Positions 27,698 to 36,197 of a stretch of DNA of 64,000 nt are shown piece by piece. How positions within the stretch are numbered: the first letter of the stretch is position 1; each line of letters starts with the position of its first letter. Source of the DNA: Brevirhabdus pacifica (GTDB taxonomy: Bacteria; Pseudomonadota; Alphaproteobacteria; Rhodobacterales; Rhodobacteraceae); contig NZ_PGFI01000013.1 in the NCBI RefSeq assembly GCF_002797755.1, forward strand, positions 310,001 through 374,000, in the 5' to 3' direction. Under the pieces are notes generated by a model that was not told the origin of the DNA, ran no database searches, and saw nothing but the letters and a program-made list of their open reading frames with translations. The position numbers were made by a program, and so were the translations under genes.

Positions 27698-28993
27698 CTA
27701 CTTTCCCAGACAGAAGCTGCTGAAAATCTCATCCAGCACGTTTTCGACATCGACGCGCCCGATCAGCGCATCGAGGGTGCGCAGAGCGATCCTGATGTGC
27801 TCGGCGCCCAATTCGGCAAAATCAGACTCGCCTTCTACTATACGCGTCGCCTCGGTCAAAGACGAAACTGTGCGGGTCATGGCCACCCGGTGACGCTCTT
27901 TCACCGCACTGGCGGCGGAGGTCGCACGGGTCGAAAGCCGCTCCTCGATCATCCGCAAAAGCTGCCCTACCCCTTCGCCGGACTTACCCGAGACGCCGAT
28001 GACGTCGGTGGATGCGGGGGGATTAAGATCGGCCTTGGCACGGACGACTAGATCGCCGGCCTCCGGCGACAGGTCGACACCCTCGCCCTCCACATCCAGA
28101 AAGACGCGCAGGTCTGCCTTACGCGCCCGGTCGATTGCCCGCTCGATCCCCAGGGCTTCAACCCGGTCCTCAGTGCTGCGCAGACCGGCGGTGTCCAGCA
28201 TGGTGACAGCGAGGCCGCCCAGGTCCATGCGCACCTCCACAATATCCCGGGTTGTGCCCGCGATGTCCGAGGTGATGGCCGCATCACGCCCCGCAAACGC
28301 GTTAAGCAGGGTCGATTTCCCGGCATTCGGGGGGCCGATGATCGCAACCTCGAACCCGTCGCGCACCCGCTCTGCGGCGAAGGATCCGGCAATCTCACGC
28401 TCCAGTTCAGCCTGGACGCGCGTTAGCAGCTCCAGCACCTCGGGGGTCACGTCAGTGGGTACGTCCTCGTCGGCGAAATCGATGGTCGCCTCGATCAGAG
28501 CGGCGGCGCGGATGAGGTCGCGGCGCCATGCCTCGGTCTTTCGGCCAAGTTCCCCATCCAGGACGCGGAGGGCCTGGCGGCGCTGGGATTCGGTTTCGGC
28601 CTCGATCAGGTCGCCAAGCGCCTCCACCTGGGTCAGGTCCAGCCGGCCGTTTTCCAGTGCGCGGCGGGTGAACTCGCCGGGTTCGGCCAGGCGCAGCCCC
28701 TCGAATTCAGACAGTTCCCGCGACAGCGCGGCCAGCGTCGCCATGCTGCCGTGGATATGAAGCTCTGCCGACTGCTCGCCGGTGAAACTTGCGCCCTCAG
28801 CAAAGGTCAGGACAAGCGCCTCGTCCAGATAATCGCCTTTGCGGTCGCGCAGCTTGCGCAGCGAGGCGACGCGCGGCGCCGGCAGCGCACCCGCAAGACT
28901 TTCGACGACCGCCCAGGCTCGGGGGCCGGAAATGCGGACAACGGTCACGCCTGCCTTGCCGCGGCCAGACGCTGTGGCAAAGACGGTATCCAT
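27698..28993 (-). CDS. mnmE: tRNA modification GTPase MnmE
   Basis: GTPase that works with MnmG on tRNA wobble uridine. The 431-residue protein has an N-terminal folate-binding domain, the GTPase domain with G1 GPPNAGKST (about residue 226), G3 DTAGLR and K-loop, and a C-terminal FCLGK with the catalytic cysteine. The G4 segment reads VRAKADL where most GTPases have N-K-x-D, so the usual guanine-specificity asparagine is an alanine here. The gene starts 48 bases after rho and ends 11 bases before mnmG, in the leftward origin operon. Confidence 0.95.
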   Translation of the reverse strand: MDTVFATASGRGKAGVTVVRISGPRAWAVVESLAGALPAPRVASLRKLRDRKGDYLDEALVLTFAEGASFTGEQSAELHIHGSMATLAALSRELSEFEGLRLAEPGEFTRRALENGRLDLTQVEALGDLIEAETESQRRQALRVLDGELGRKTEAWRRDLIRAAALIEATIDFADEDVPTDVTPEVLELLTRVQAELEREIAGSFAAERVRDGFEVAIIGPPNAGKSTLLNAFAGRDAAITSDIAGTTRDIVEVRMDLGGLAVTMLDTAGLRSTEDRVEALGIERAIDRARKADLRVFLDVEGEGVDLSPEAGDLVVRAKADLNPPASTDVIGVSGKSGEGVGQLLRMIEERLSTRATSAASAVKERHRVAMTRTVSSLTEATRIVEGESDFAELGAEHIRIALRTLDALIGRVDVENVLDEIFSSFCLGK

Positions 28994-29041
28994 CTGTTAA
29001 ACCTCTGATTTAAAACGCTAATGCGTCTTTCAGCAGCCCTG

Positions 29042-30313
29042 TCAGGTGTTCATCGAATCGAAGAACTCGGAATTGGACTTGGTCTGCTTGAGCTTCGAGA
29101 TCAAGAACTCGATCGCATCAGTGGTGCCCATCGGGTTGAGGATGCGGCGCAGGACATAGGTTTTCTGAAGATCGATCTTGTCGACCAGCAGCTCTTCTTT
29201 CCGGGTGCCGGACTTGAGGATGTCCATCGCCGGGAAGACGCGCTTGTCGGCGACCTTGCGGTCCAGCACGATCTCGGAGTTGCCGGTGCCCTTGAACTCT
29301 TCGAAGATCACCTCGTCCATGCGGCTGCCGGTATCGATCAGCGCGGTCGCGATGATGGTGAGCGAGCCGCCCTCCTCGATGTTCCGTGCGGCACCGAAGA
29401 AGCGTTTGGGCCGTTGCAGGGCGTTGGCGTCGACACCGCCGGTCAGCACCTTGCCCGAGGACGGGACGACGGTGTTGAAGGCACGGCCGAGGCGCGTGAT
29501 CGAGTCCAGCAGGATGACGACATCGCGCTTGTGCTCGACCAGCCGCTTGGCCTTTTCGATCACCATCTCCGAGACGGCCACGTGACGGGTCGCAGGTTCG
29601 TCGAAGGTCGAGGAGACGACCTCGCCCTTGACCGAACGCTGCATGTCGGTGACTTCTTCGGGGCGTTCGTCGATCAGCAGGACGATCAGGTAGCACTCGG
29701 GGTGGTTCTTCTCGATCGAGTGGGCAATGTTCTGCAGAAGAACCGTTTTACCCGTACGCGGCGGCGCCACGATCAGCGAACGCTGGCCCTTGCCGATGGG
29801 CGAGACCAGATCGATGATCCGGGCCGAACGGTCCTTGGTGGTGGGATCGTCCAGCTCCATCTTCAGACGCTCATCGGGGTAGAGCGGCGTCAGGTTGTCA
29901 AAGGCGACCTTGTGGCGCGCACGCTCGGGATCCTCGAAGTTGATCTTCTCGACTTGGGTCAGGCCGAAATACCGCTCGGTGTCGCGGGGGGCGATGATCA
30001 CGCCCTCGATCGTGTCGCCGGTGCGCAGCGAGAACTGACGGATCATCTCGGGCGAGACGTAGATGTCATCGGGACCGGGCAGGTAGTTCGCCTCGGGCGA
30101 GCGCAGGAAGCCGAACCCGTCCTGCATCACCTCAAGCACGCCGTCGCCACCGATCACCCAGCCATCCTCGGCCTGTTCCTTGAGGATCTGGAACATCATG
30201 TCGCCCTTGCGCATGGTCGACGCGTTGTCGATCTCAAGCTCTTCGGCCATGGACAGCAGATCCTTGGGGCTTTTGGCCTTCAGGTCGGACAGGTTCAAAC
30301 GTTCGGTGGTCAT
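29042..30313 (-). CDS. rho: Transcription termination factor Rho
   Basis: Hexameric RNA helicase that ends transcription. The 423-residue protein has the N-terminal RNA-binding domain with the conserved [11 protein letters not shown] helix, the Walker A APPRTGKT and Walker [11 protein letters not shown] in the ATPase domain, and the C-terminal [15 protein letters not shown] block. The ATG at 30313 begins right at the conserved [12 protein letters not shown] segment; an upstream frame extension lacks family similarity. A 270-base GC-rich leader separates it from hemJ. Confidence 0.97.
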   Translation of the reverse strand: MTTERLNLSDLKAKSPKDLLSMAEELEIDNASTMRKGDMMFQILKEQAEDGWVIGGDGVLEVMQDGFGFLRSPEANYLPGPDDIYVSPEMIRQFSLRTGDTIEGVIIAPRDTERYFGLTQVEKINFEDPERARHKVAFDNLTPLYPDERLKMELDDPTTKDRSARIIDLVSPIGKGQRSLIVAPPRTGKTVLLQNIAHSIEKNHPECYLIVLLIDERPEEVTDMQRSVKGEVVSSTFDEPATRHVAVSEMVIEKAKRLVEHKRDVVILLDSITRLGRAFNTVVPSSGKVLTGGVDANALQRPKRFFGAARNIEEGGSLTIIATALIDTGSRMDEVIFEEFKGTGNSEIVLDRKVADKRVFPAMDILKSGTRKEELLVDKIDLQKTYVLRRILNPMGTTDAIEFLISKLKQTKSNSEFFDSMNT

Positions 30314-30583
30314 GGGTAGGGTTCCGCATTCAGGCACCCGGGAACGGGCGGCTGCAACATCAGGTCTCGATGGAAGATACCGGTGCCCGGACGGGCTGGT
30401 CCCACATCCCCTACAGTCCCGGCGCGGCCGAGTCAAACCCGCTGGCGTCCCCAGGGGTGCCACGGGGGCCAGAGACCCCTCAGCGGGCCGCTGGTGGCGC
30501 CCCAGGGTCTGCGGGCATCTGGCGGGGGCTCAGGGGGGCGGCCTGGGGCGAGCCCCTGTCAGGAGACCAGGATCAGATGTTCG
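30314..30583. other. Non-coding GC-rich gap between hemJ and rho
   Basis: 270 bases without a supported gene. It contains a 9-base inverted repeat, CGCCCCAGG at 30498-30506 and CCTGGGGCG at 30542-30550, separated by about 35 bases rich in G on the plus strand. On the minus strand, where rho is transcribed, this is C-rich leader RNA. It may be the rho leader, possibly autoregulatory; no peptide or riboswitch is recognised. Confidence 0.45.
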
Positions 30584-31048
30584 TCAGAAAGGCCGGGCGA
30601 TGACCGAGACCACGATCACGATCAGAAGCAGCGTCGGCACCTCGTTCATCATCCGGTAATGCCTGCCGCTCTTGAGATTGCTGCCGGCGGCAAATTCCTT
30701 GCGCCGTTTGCCACACCAATGGTGGAACCAGGTCATTGCCAGCACCGACGCGGCCTTGGTCCAGGGCCAACCCTGGGTCCAGTCGACGATCCCCGGCGTC
30801 AGGACCAGCATCAGGCCAAAGATCCAGGTCGCGATCATTGCCGGTGCCATGATCACGCGCAGCAGCTTGAATTCCATCATCTGGAACAGGGCGTCCGTCT
30901 CGGTGCCCTCGCGCACCTTTTCTGCGTGATGGACGAACAGTCTGGGCAGGTAGAACAGGCCAGCCATCCAGGCGATGACCGAGATCACGTGCAGGGACTT
31001 GGTCCATGGGTAAAGCGTGCTGAGAAGGTCGGTCATCAGGTCTGTCAT
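30584..31048 (-). CDS. hemJ: Protoporphyrinogen oxidase HemJ
   Basis: Oxidises protoporphyrinogen IX to protoporphyrin IX, the step before ferrochelatase. The 154-residue integral membrane protein has four hydrophobic segments. The first carries the conserved His in KSLHVISVIAWMAGLFYLP (near residue 19), the likely heme ligand region. A C-terminal block with NEVPTLLLIVIVV matches the family. The ATG at 31048 is chosen by family length; another in-frame ATG four codons on (31036) is possible. It opens the leftward operon beside the candidate origin. Confidence 0.91.
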   Translation of the reverse strand: MTDLMTDLLSTLYPWTKSLHVISVIAWMAGLFYLPRLFVHHAEKVREGTETDALFQMMEFKLLRVIMAPAMIATWIFGLMLVLTPGIVDWTQGWPWTKAASVLAMTWFHHWCGKRRKEFAAGSNLKSGRHYRMMNEVPTLLLIVIVVSVIARPF

Positions 31049-31127
31049 GCGGGTCCCGGGGTTTTCCCTTCTTAAGATAAGAAAGAGAGAAAGAAAGATA
31101 TGATGATTTAGTATGGCCAGTGGATAC

Positions 31128-31136
31128 TGTGGATTA
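31128..31136 (-). promoter_or_regulatory. DnaA box, one mismatch
   Basis: TGTGGATTA, one base from the TGTGGATAA form of the DnaA box. A partly inverted weak match, TTATCCAAG, follows at 31142-31150. Confidence 0.5.
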
Positions 31137-31253
31137 ACCACTTATCCAAGCAAGGCGACCTCTGCGTCACCCCAACTTGGAAAAAACCATGAAGAACCTC
31201 GCGTAGGAGGAGTCCAAGCCTCTGAGTCAAAATCATTTTCCGCTATCCGGATC

Positions 31254-31262
31254 TGTGGATAA
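31254..31262 (-). promoter_or_regulatory. DnaA box, perfect
   Basis: TGTGGATAA, the exact complement of TTATCCACA, in the middle of the candidate origin. It is the strongest single piece of sequence evidence for origin activity. Confidence 0.75.
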
Positions 31263-31398
31263 CTTTGTGGGCGAAAGGCGTATGCGTGCTGGACGACCGG
31301 ATTCAACGCACATCCGGGGACAGTTGCGTGCACATGGAGGAAGAGGGGTATCAACGCCGGGAGAAATGGGGAGGAATCCGGCGGGGGCTGTTTTCCTG

Positions 31399-31413
31399 TT
31401 AATCATTTGCTAA
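31399..31413. promoter_or_regulatory. CtrA-like site TTAA-N7-CTAA
   Basis: TTAATCATTTGCTAA matches the alphaproteobacterial CtrA pattern TTAA-N7-TTAA with one change. In Caulobacter, CtrA binding at the origin represses replication. A single imperfect copy is weak evidence. Confidence 0.35.
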
Positions 31414-31436
31414 CGCTCCACGGGAACAAAGCTGAC

Positions 31437-31445
31437 TTATCCACG
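31437..31445 (+). promoter_or_regulatory. DnaA box, one mismatch
   Basis: TTATCCACG, one base from the consensus and 11 bases before the maf start codon. DnaA bound here could also affect maf transcription or translation. Confidence 0.5.
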
Positions 31446-31456
31446 GGTTCCTGCAC

Positions 31457-32056
31457 ATGGCGGCACAGATCATCCTCGCGTCCACCTCGGCCATACGCCG
31501 TCAGCTGCTGGAGAACGCGGGCGTCAGCTTTACCGCCCTGCCCCCGCGCGTCGACGAGCAGGCGATCAAGCAGGCGTTGGCCGACGAAGGTGCAACACCC
31601 CGCGACGTTGCCGACACCCTAGCCGAGTACAAGGCCCGCAAGGTCAGCGACAAGAACCCCGGCGCGCTGGTGATCGGCGCTGACCAGGTGCTGGAAATCG
31701 GGGGCGAGATTCTGGACAAGCCGCGCGACGCCGAGGAGGCGCGCGCCCAGCTTCTGCGCCTGCGGGGCCGGCCGCACAGGCTTCTGTCGGCGGCGGTGAT
31801 CTATCGCGACGGCGAACCCCTGTGGCGCACTGTCGGTATCGTCCGCCTGACCATGCGCGACTTTTCAGATGAATTCCTGTCGGATTATATGGGGCGGAAC
31901 GGGGCCGGGCTGACCAGCTCGGTCGGGGGATACAAGCTGGAGGAAGAGGGCGTGCGTTTGTTCAGCCGGGTCGAGGGCGACTATTTCTCGGTTCTGGGCC
32001 TGCCTTTGGTCGAGATCCTGAACTACCTGACATTGCAGGGCGAGATCGACGGATGA
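31457..32056 (+). CDS. maf: Maf-family nucleoside triphosphate pyrophosphatase
   Basis: House-cleaning enzyme that hydrolyses non-canonical nucleotides such as dTTP/UTP or modified pyrimidines. The 199-residue protein has the signature LASTSAIRRQLLENAGVSF near the N terminus and the conserved ADQVLEIGG metal region. The ATG at 31457 lies just after the last DnaA-like box. Its stop overlaps the aroE start as ATGA, so maf-aroE-coaE-dnaQ form a rightward operon from the candidate origin. Confidence 0.95.
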   Translation: MAAQIILASTSAIRRQLLENAGVSFTALPPRVDEQAIKQALADEGATPRDVADTLAEYKARKVSDKNPGALVIGADQVLEIGGEILDKPRDAEEARAQLLRLRGRPHRLLSAAVIYRDGEPLWRTVGIVRLTMRDFSDEFLSDYMGRNGAGLTSSVGGYKLEEEGVRLFSRVEGDYFSVLGLPLVEILNYLTLQGEIDG

Positions 32057-32904
32057 GCGAGAATGTGATCCCGCTTGCCGGCGTCATCGGCCACCCGATC
32101 GCGCACAGCCGCTCCCCCCGGCTGCATGGGTATTGGCTGAGCCATTACGGGCTGAACGGTCACTACATTCCGATGGACGTGGCCCGCGACGATCTGGAGC
32201 GGGTGCTGCGCACCCTGCCCCGCATGGGGTTTCGCGGCGTCAACATCACCATCCCCCACAAGGAACGCGCGTTGGAGCTGGCCGATCTGGTCACGGACCG
32301 TGCCGCGCTGATCGGGGCCGCCAACACCTTGATTTTCCGGGCCGACGGCAAGATCCACGCGGATAACACCGACGGCTATGGTTTTATCGAGAACCTGCGC
32401 CAGCATGCGCCCGGATGGCAGGCCGATGCCGGGCCCGCGGCGGTGCTTGGATCGGGCGGGGCCTCGCGCGCGGTGGTCTGCGCGCTTCTGGACGCCGGCG
32501 CGCCCGAGGTGCGGCTGACCAATCGCACCCGTGCCCGGGCGGAGCAGATCCGTGGCGACCTGGGCGCGCGGATCACGGTCTTCGACTGGTCACAGGCCGG
32601 CAACATGCTGGACGAGGCCGCGACCGTGGTGAATACGACCTCCCTGGGAATGGAGGGTCAGCCGCCCCTGCGGGTGCCGCTTGACGGTCTGTCCCCCTCC
32701 GCGCTTGTCACCGACCTGGTCTATGCACCCCTGGAAACCCCGCTGCTGGCCCAGGCGCGAGAGCGCGGCTGCACCACCGTGGACGGGCTGGGAATGCTGT
32801 TGCACCAGGCCGTTCCGGGGTTTGAACGCTGGTTCGGCCAGCGCCCCGAAGTGACCGACGCCCTGCGGGCGCATGTCATGGCCAACACGGGGCCGCAGAC
32901 GTGA
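32053..32904 (+). CDS. aroE: Shikimate dehydrogenase (NADP+)
   Basis: Reduces 3-dehydroshikimate to shikimate in aromatic amino acid synthesis. The 283-residue protein has the substrate site with SRSPRLHG, the catalytic Lys in NITIPHKE and Asp in DNTDGYGF, and a [10 protein letters not shown] dinucleotide fold. The start overlaps the maf stop (ATGA). The end overlaps the coaE GTG start (GTGA). Confidence 0.96.
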   Translation: MSENVIPLAGVIGHPIAHSRSPRLHGYWLSHYGLNGHYIPMDVARDDLERVLRTLPRMGFRGVNITIPHKERALELADLVTDRAALIGAANTLIFRADGKIHADNTDGYGFIENLRQHAPGWQADAGPAAVLGSGGASRAVVCALLDAGAPEVRLTNRTRARAEQIRGDLGARITVFDWSQAGNMLDEAATVVNTTSLGMEGQPPLRVPLDGLSPSALVTDLVYAPLETPLLAQARERGCTTVDGLGMLLHQAVPGFERWFGQRPEVTDALRAHVMANTGPQT

Positions 32905-33521
32905 CGCGACCGCACCTGATCGGGCTCACCGGTTCCATCGGCATGGGAAAGTCGACGACGGCGGGACTTTTCGCCGCCGAAGGGGTGCCGGTCTGGGATG
33001 CCGATGCGGCGGTGCACCGCCTTTATGGTCCTGGCGGGGCTGCCGTCGCCCCACTGGCGCGGATCTGTCCCGATGCGATTGTCGAGGATGCGACCGGCCA
33101 GGCTATTGTGGACCGCCAGCGCCTCAAGGACTGGATCGCCCGGGACGACGCCGCCCTGCCCCGGATCGAGGCGATCGTTCACCCGCTGGTCGGCGCCGAT
33201 CGCGCCGCATTTCTGGACGAGGCCGCGCGCGCCGGCGCAGACATCGTGGTTCTTGATATCCCGCTGATCTTCGAAACCGGCGCCGCCGACCGTTTCGACA
33301 CGCTGGTCGTGGTCAGCGCGCCGGCCGAGGTGCAGCGCGCCCGCGTCCTCGCCCGGGGCACCATGACCGAGGCCGAGTTCGAGAATATCCTGGCCCGCCA
33401 GGTTCCCGATGCCGAAAAGCGCCGCCGCGCCGATCACGTCATTCCGACCACGACCCTTGAAGCCGCCGCCGCCGCCGTGCGACAGATCCTTGAGCAGATC
33501 AGGGGAAATCGCGATGCGTGA
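32901..33521 (+). CDS. coaE: Dephospho-CoA kinase
   Basis: Last step of coenzyme A synthesis, phosphorylating the ribose 3'-hydroxyl of dephospho-CoA. The 206-residue protein has the P-loop GSIGMGKST near residue 11 and the conserved VWDADAAVH. It starts at a GTG that overlaps the aroE stop by 4 bases. It overlaps dnaQ by 8 bases. Confidence 0.95.
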   Translation: MTRPHLIGLTGSIGMGKSTTAGLFAAEGVPVWDADAAVHRLYGPGGAAVAPLARICPDAIVEDATGQAIVDRQRLKDWIARDDAALPRIEAIVHPLVGADRAAFLDEAARAGADIVVLDIPLIFETGAADRFDTLVVVSAPAEVQRARVLARGTMTEAEFENILARQVPDAEKRRRADHVIPTTTLEAAAAAVRQILEQIRGNRDA

Positions 33522-34212
33522 AATCGTTCTGGATACGGAAACCACCGGGCTTGACCCCTTCGACGGCCACCGCATCGTCGAGATCGGGGCCGTGGAACTT
33601 CTGAACCACATGCCCACGGGCCGGACCTTTCACAAATACATCAATCCCCAGCGCAGCATGCCGCAGGAAGCGTTCCAGGTGCACGGGCTGGGCGACGAGT
33701 TTCTGGCCGACAAGCCGCTCTTCGCCGCCATCGCGGACGAATTCCTCAGCTTTGTTGGCGAGGCACGGCTGGTGATCCACAACGCCTCGTTCGACATGAA
33801 ATTCCTCAACGCCGAGCTGGACTGGTGCAAGCGCACGAAGCTGCCGATGACCCAAGCGCTGGACACGCTGGCCATCGCGCGCAAGCGTTTTCCCGGCGCA
33901 CCCTCGTCGCTGGATGCGCTTTGCCGGCGCTTTGCCATCGACAACTCGGCACGGACGCTGCACGGCGCATTGCTCGACTCCGAGATCCTGGCCGAGGTCT
34001 ATCTTGAGCTTATCGGCGGCCGGCAGCCCGATTTCGCGCTGAATGTGCGCAGTTCGGGTAGTGGCGACGATCAGGGCGCGGGCGACTGGCGCCCCGCCCC
34101 GCGCCCGACGCCCCTGCCCTCGCGTCTGACCGCGGCCGAGGCAGAGGCCCATGCCGCGTTTGTCGCCAAGCTGGGCGATGCGCCCCTGTGGTTGAAGGAA
34201 GGCCGCGGCTAA
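33514..34212 (+). CDS. dnaQ: DNA polymerase III epsilon subunit (3'-5' exonuclease)
   Basis: Proofreading exonuclease of the replicative polymerase. The 232-residue protein has the DEDDh motifs: Exo [11 protein letters not shown], Exo [12 protein letters not shown] and Exo [17 protein letters not shown]. The ATG at 33514 starts exactly at [12 protein letters not shown]; the upstream in-frame codons are coaE. It is the fourth gene of the maf operon. Its position beside a candidate origin is typical of this group. Confidence 0.95.
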   Translation: MREIVLDTETTGLDPFDGHRIVEIGAVELLNHMPTGRTFHKYINPQRSMPQEAFQVHGLGDEFLADKPLFAAIADEFLSFVGEARLVIHNASFDMKFLNAELDWCKRTKLPMTQALDTLAIARKRFPGAPSSLDALCRRFAIDNSARTLHGALLDSEILAEVYLELIGGRQPDFALNVRSSGSGDDQGAGDWRPAPRPTPLPSRLTAAEAEAHAAFVAKLGDAPLWLKEGRG

Positions 34213-34265
34213 ACCGCGGCGGTCGGGCGGCCCGGAACGCGTCCGGCCCGGCCCGTAAGGCCCGA

Positions 34266-34769
34266 TCAGGCCGTGCCGGCGCTTTCGGCTTGGGCGCGGC
34301 GTGCCAGTTCCTGGCGATAGAGGGCCACGAAATCGATCTGTTCCAGGTTCAGCGGGGCGAAGCCACCGTCACGGGTGACGTCGCTGACGACCCGGCGGAG
34401 GTAGGGGAACAGCATCCGCGGGCATTCGATCATCAGGAAGGGGTGAAGCTGCTCGTCGGGCAGGTTCTCGATGTTGAAGACACCTGCATAATCGATCTCG
34501 AGGATGAAGATCGGCTTCTGGTCCGAGGCATTATTGCTTTTGCACGACAGCTTGATCGCGACCTCGTACTGGGTCTCGCCGCGCTTGCGCGCGTCCAGGT
34601 TCACCTGGATGGCGATCTCGGGCTTCACCTCACCCGAGAAACCGCTTTGCGAGGCGACGTTCTCGAAGGACATGTCGCGGATGAACTGGCCCACGATCTG
34701 CATCTTGACCTGCGGTGCTTCCGCCGCCCCGTTACCACCGGCCGCGCCGTTTTCCGTCTGATCCGCCAT
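34266..34769 (-). CDS. secB: Protein-export chaperone SecB
   Basis: Tetrameric cytosolic chaperone that keeps preproteins unfolded for SecA. The 167-residue protein has the family core QIVGQFIRDMSFEN, an EYDYAGVF-like SecA-contact strand (EIDYAGVFNIENLP) and the C-terminal GGFAPLNLEQIDFVALY. It is convergent with dnaQ, about 53 bases from its stop, and faces away from fxsA. Confidence 0.95.
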   Translation of the reverse strand: MADQTENGAAGGNGAAEAPQVKMQIVGQFIRDMSFENVASQSGFSGEVKPEIAIQVNLDARKRGETQYEVAIKLSCKSNNASDQKPIFILEIDYAGVFNIENLPDEQLHPFLMIECPRMLFPYLRRVVSDVTRDGGFAPLNLEQIDFVALYRQELARRAQAESAGTA

Positions 34770-34889
34770 CTGCTGTCGCTCCGCTTGAAATGATCTTTGG
34801 CCAAGGCATAGCAGGTCGCCCGCAGCGCCTCAATCAGGGATGGTGCGACGGGCGCGACCCTCGGTCGCAACCCGGAGAACAGTCGCCGC

Positions 34890-35426
34890 TCACTCCTCGG
34901 GGCGGGTCCAGCCTGAGGGTTTTGCCAACGGATCGCGGGGTGTCGCGGGGCGGTTAGGGGCGGGTTCCGTCACCTCGTATTCGCCGTCGATCACGTCGGG
35001 TCGGCCGCCGCCCGGACCGCGCCCGGGACCCTGGCCGCCGGCGCCCCGGAAGGGATCGGGCCCGGTCGAGAAGCTCGTCACCTTGACCCGTGCCTTTACC
35101 CAGCGGAAGACGGCCGCGCGCACAGCGGGGATCAACAGGGCAAAGCCCACCGAATCCGTGAAAAAACCGGGTGTCAGCAGAAGCGCGCCGGAAAACAGGA
35201 TCATCGCGCCATGGGCCAGCGGCTCGGTCGGGTCGCGCACCTCGTTGAAGGATTGCTTGACCTGTCCCAGCGCCAGCAACCCCTGAGAGCGGACCAGCCA
35301 GGAGCCCAGGATCGCCGTCAGTATGACGATAAGCAGGGTCGGCCACAGCCCGATGAAGCCCCCGACCTGGATGAACAGGGCGATTTCGATCAGCGGAACG
35401 GCGACGAACGCCACGAACAGCCACAT
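34890..35426 (-). CDS. fxsA: FxsA-family membrane protein
   Basis: A 178-residue membrane protein. The core has three or four hydrophobic segments, with FIQVGGFIGLWPTLLIVILT and the conserved ILFSGALLLTPGFFTD block that defines the family. The C-terminal tail (from about residue 125) is polar, Pro/Gly/Arg-rich and probably disordered. In E. coli FxsA is linked to exclusion of phage T7 by the F plasmid; its role here is unknown. Divergent from the Tim44-domain gene by 108 bases. Confidence 0.9.
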   Translation of the reverse strand: MWLFVAFVAVPLIEIALFIQVGGFIGLWPTLLIVILTAILGSWLVRSQGLLALGQVKQSFNEVRDPTEPLAHGAMILFSGALLLTPGFFTDSVGFALLIPAVRAAVFRWVKARVKVTSFSTGPDPFRGAGGQGPGRGPGGGRPDVIDGEYEVTEPAPNRPATPRDPLAKPSGWTRPEE

Positions 35427-35534
35427 GGCTATACCTCATCTATCGTGAACCGGGCGGAGTGGACTTGCCCCATTGGCTGACATACATATGAGCGGCAGCG
35501 CCAAGTTACCATGCGCCCAGGCCAAGAGGAATTC

Positions 35535-36197
35535 ATGAGTTCAGCCTTCATTCAGCTTCTGGTCCTGGCGGGGATCGCTATTTTTCTCATCCTGCGGCTC
35601 AAGAACGTGCTTGGCACGCGGGACGGGTTCGAGAAGCCGCCGCTGACCAAGGCGCCTGCGGGCTCGCCGACGGTGCAGCGCGATTTCGAGGTGATCGAGG
35701 GCGGTCCCGACAACGAGATCGCCGATTACGTCCCCGAGGAAAGCGAGGCCGCCAAGGCCCTTGCCGCCATGAAGCTGGCTGAGCCCGGTTTCTCGATCCG
35801 CGAGTTCCTCGAAGGGGCCAAGGGCGCCTACGAGATGATCCTGATGGGGTTCGAGCGGGGCGACATCAAGCAGATCGAACCGTTCCTCGCCGACGAGGTG
35901 CGCGACAGCTTTGTCGACGTGATCGGTCAGCGCGAGGACCAGGGCCTGTCGATCGAGGCGAATTTCGTCGGCCTGCGTGAGGTTTCGCTGGAGGACGCGA
36001 CCTACGACCGCGCCACCGGCGAGGGTGAGATTACCGTGCGTTTCGTGGGCGAGCTGACTTCGGCCGTGCGCGACGCCAGCGGTGAAATCATCGAAGGCAA
36101 CCCAAACGAAATCAAGCGCCAGCGCGACGTTTGGACGTTCGGGCGCGTGATGGGCTCGGAAGACCCGAACTGGCAGCTGGTGGCCACCGGCGGATGA
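35535..36197 (+). CDS. Tim44/TimA-family putative adaptor protein
   Basis: A 220-residue protein with an N-terminal membrane segment (SSAFIQLLVLAGIAIFLIL) and a C-terminal Tim44-like fold (IREFLEGAKGAYEMILMGFERGD and the strands that follow, up to about residue 215). The family resembles the membrane-binding domain of mitochondrial Tim44, and this genome group is close to the mitochondrial ancestor. The bacterial function is not established. The ATG at 35535 has AGAGGAA upstream. The stop overlaps the mltA start (ATGA). Confidence 0.88.
   Translation: MSSAFIQLLVLAGIAIFLILRLKNVLGTRDGFEKPPLTKAPAGSPTVQRDFEVIEGGPDNEIADYVPEESEAAKALAAMKLAEPGFSIREFLEGAKGAYEMILMGFERGDIKQIEPFLADEVRDSFVDVIGQREDQGLSIEANFVGLREVSLEDATYDRATGEGEITVRFVGELTSAVRDASGEIIEGNPNEIKRQRDVWTFGRVMGSEDPNWQLVATGG

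Larger units (their letters stand above)
31049..31456. other. Candidate chromosome origin (oriC) between hemJ and maf
   Basis: A 408-base gap between two divergent operons, lower in GC than its surroundings. It holds an AG-rich, easily melted tract at about 31071-31117. DnaA-box matches (TTATCCACA or its complement): a perfect box at 31254-31262, one-mismatch boxes at 31128-31136 and 31437-31445, and a weaker TTATCCAAG at 31142-31150. A CtrA-like site TTAA-N7-CTAA lies at 31399-31413. The parAB and parS genes are within 7.6 kb, and the flanking order hemJ-rho-mnmE and maf-aroE-coaE is the one seen around alphaproteobacterial origins. Function is inferred. Confidence 0.75.

Noticed and set aside
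31142-31354. 70-codon minus-strand frame inside the hemJ-maf gap
   Set aside because: It covers the DnaA-box cluster, has no ribosome site and no recognisable features; the region is better explained as an origin.
34840-35286. 148-codon plus-strand frame over fxsA
   Set aside because: Antisense to fxsA, rich in Arg, Pro and Ser as expected of a shadow frame, with no ribosome site.
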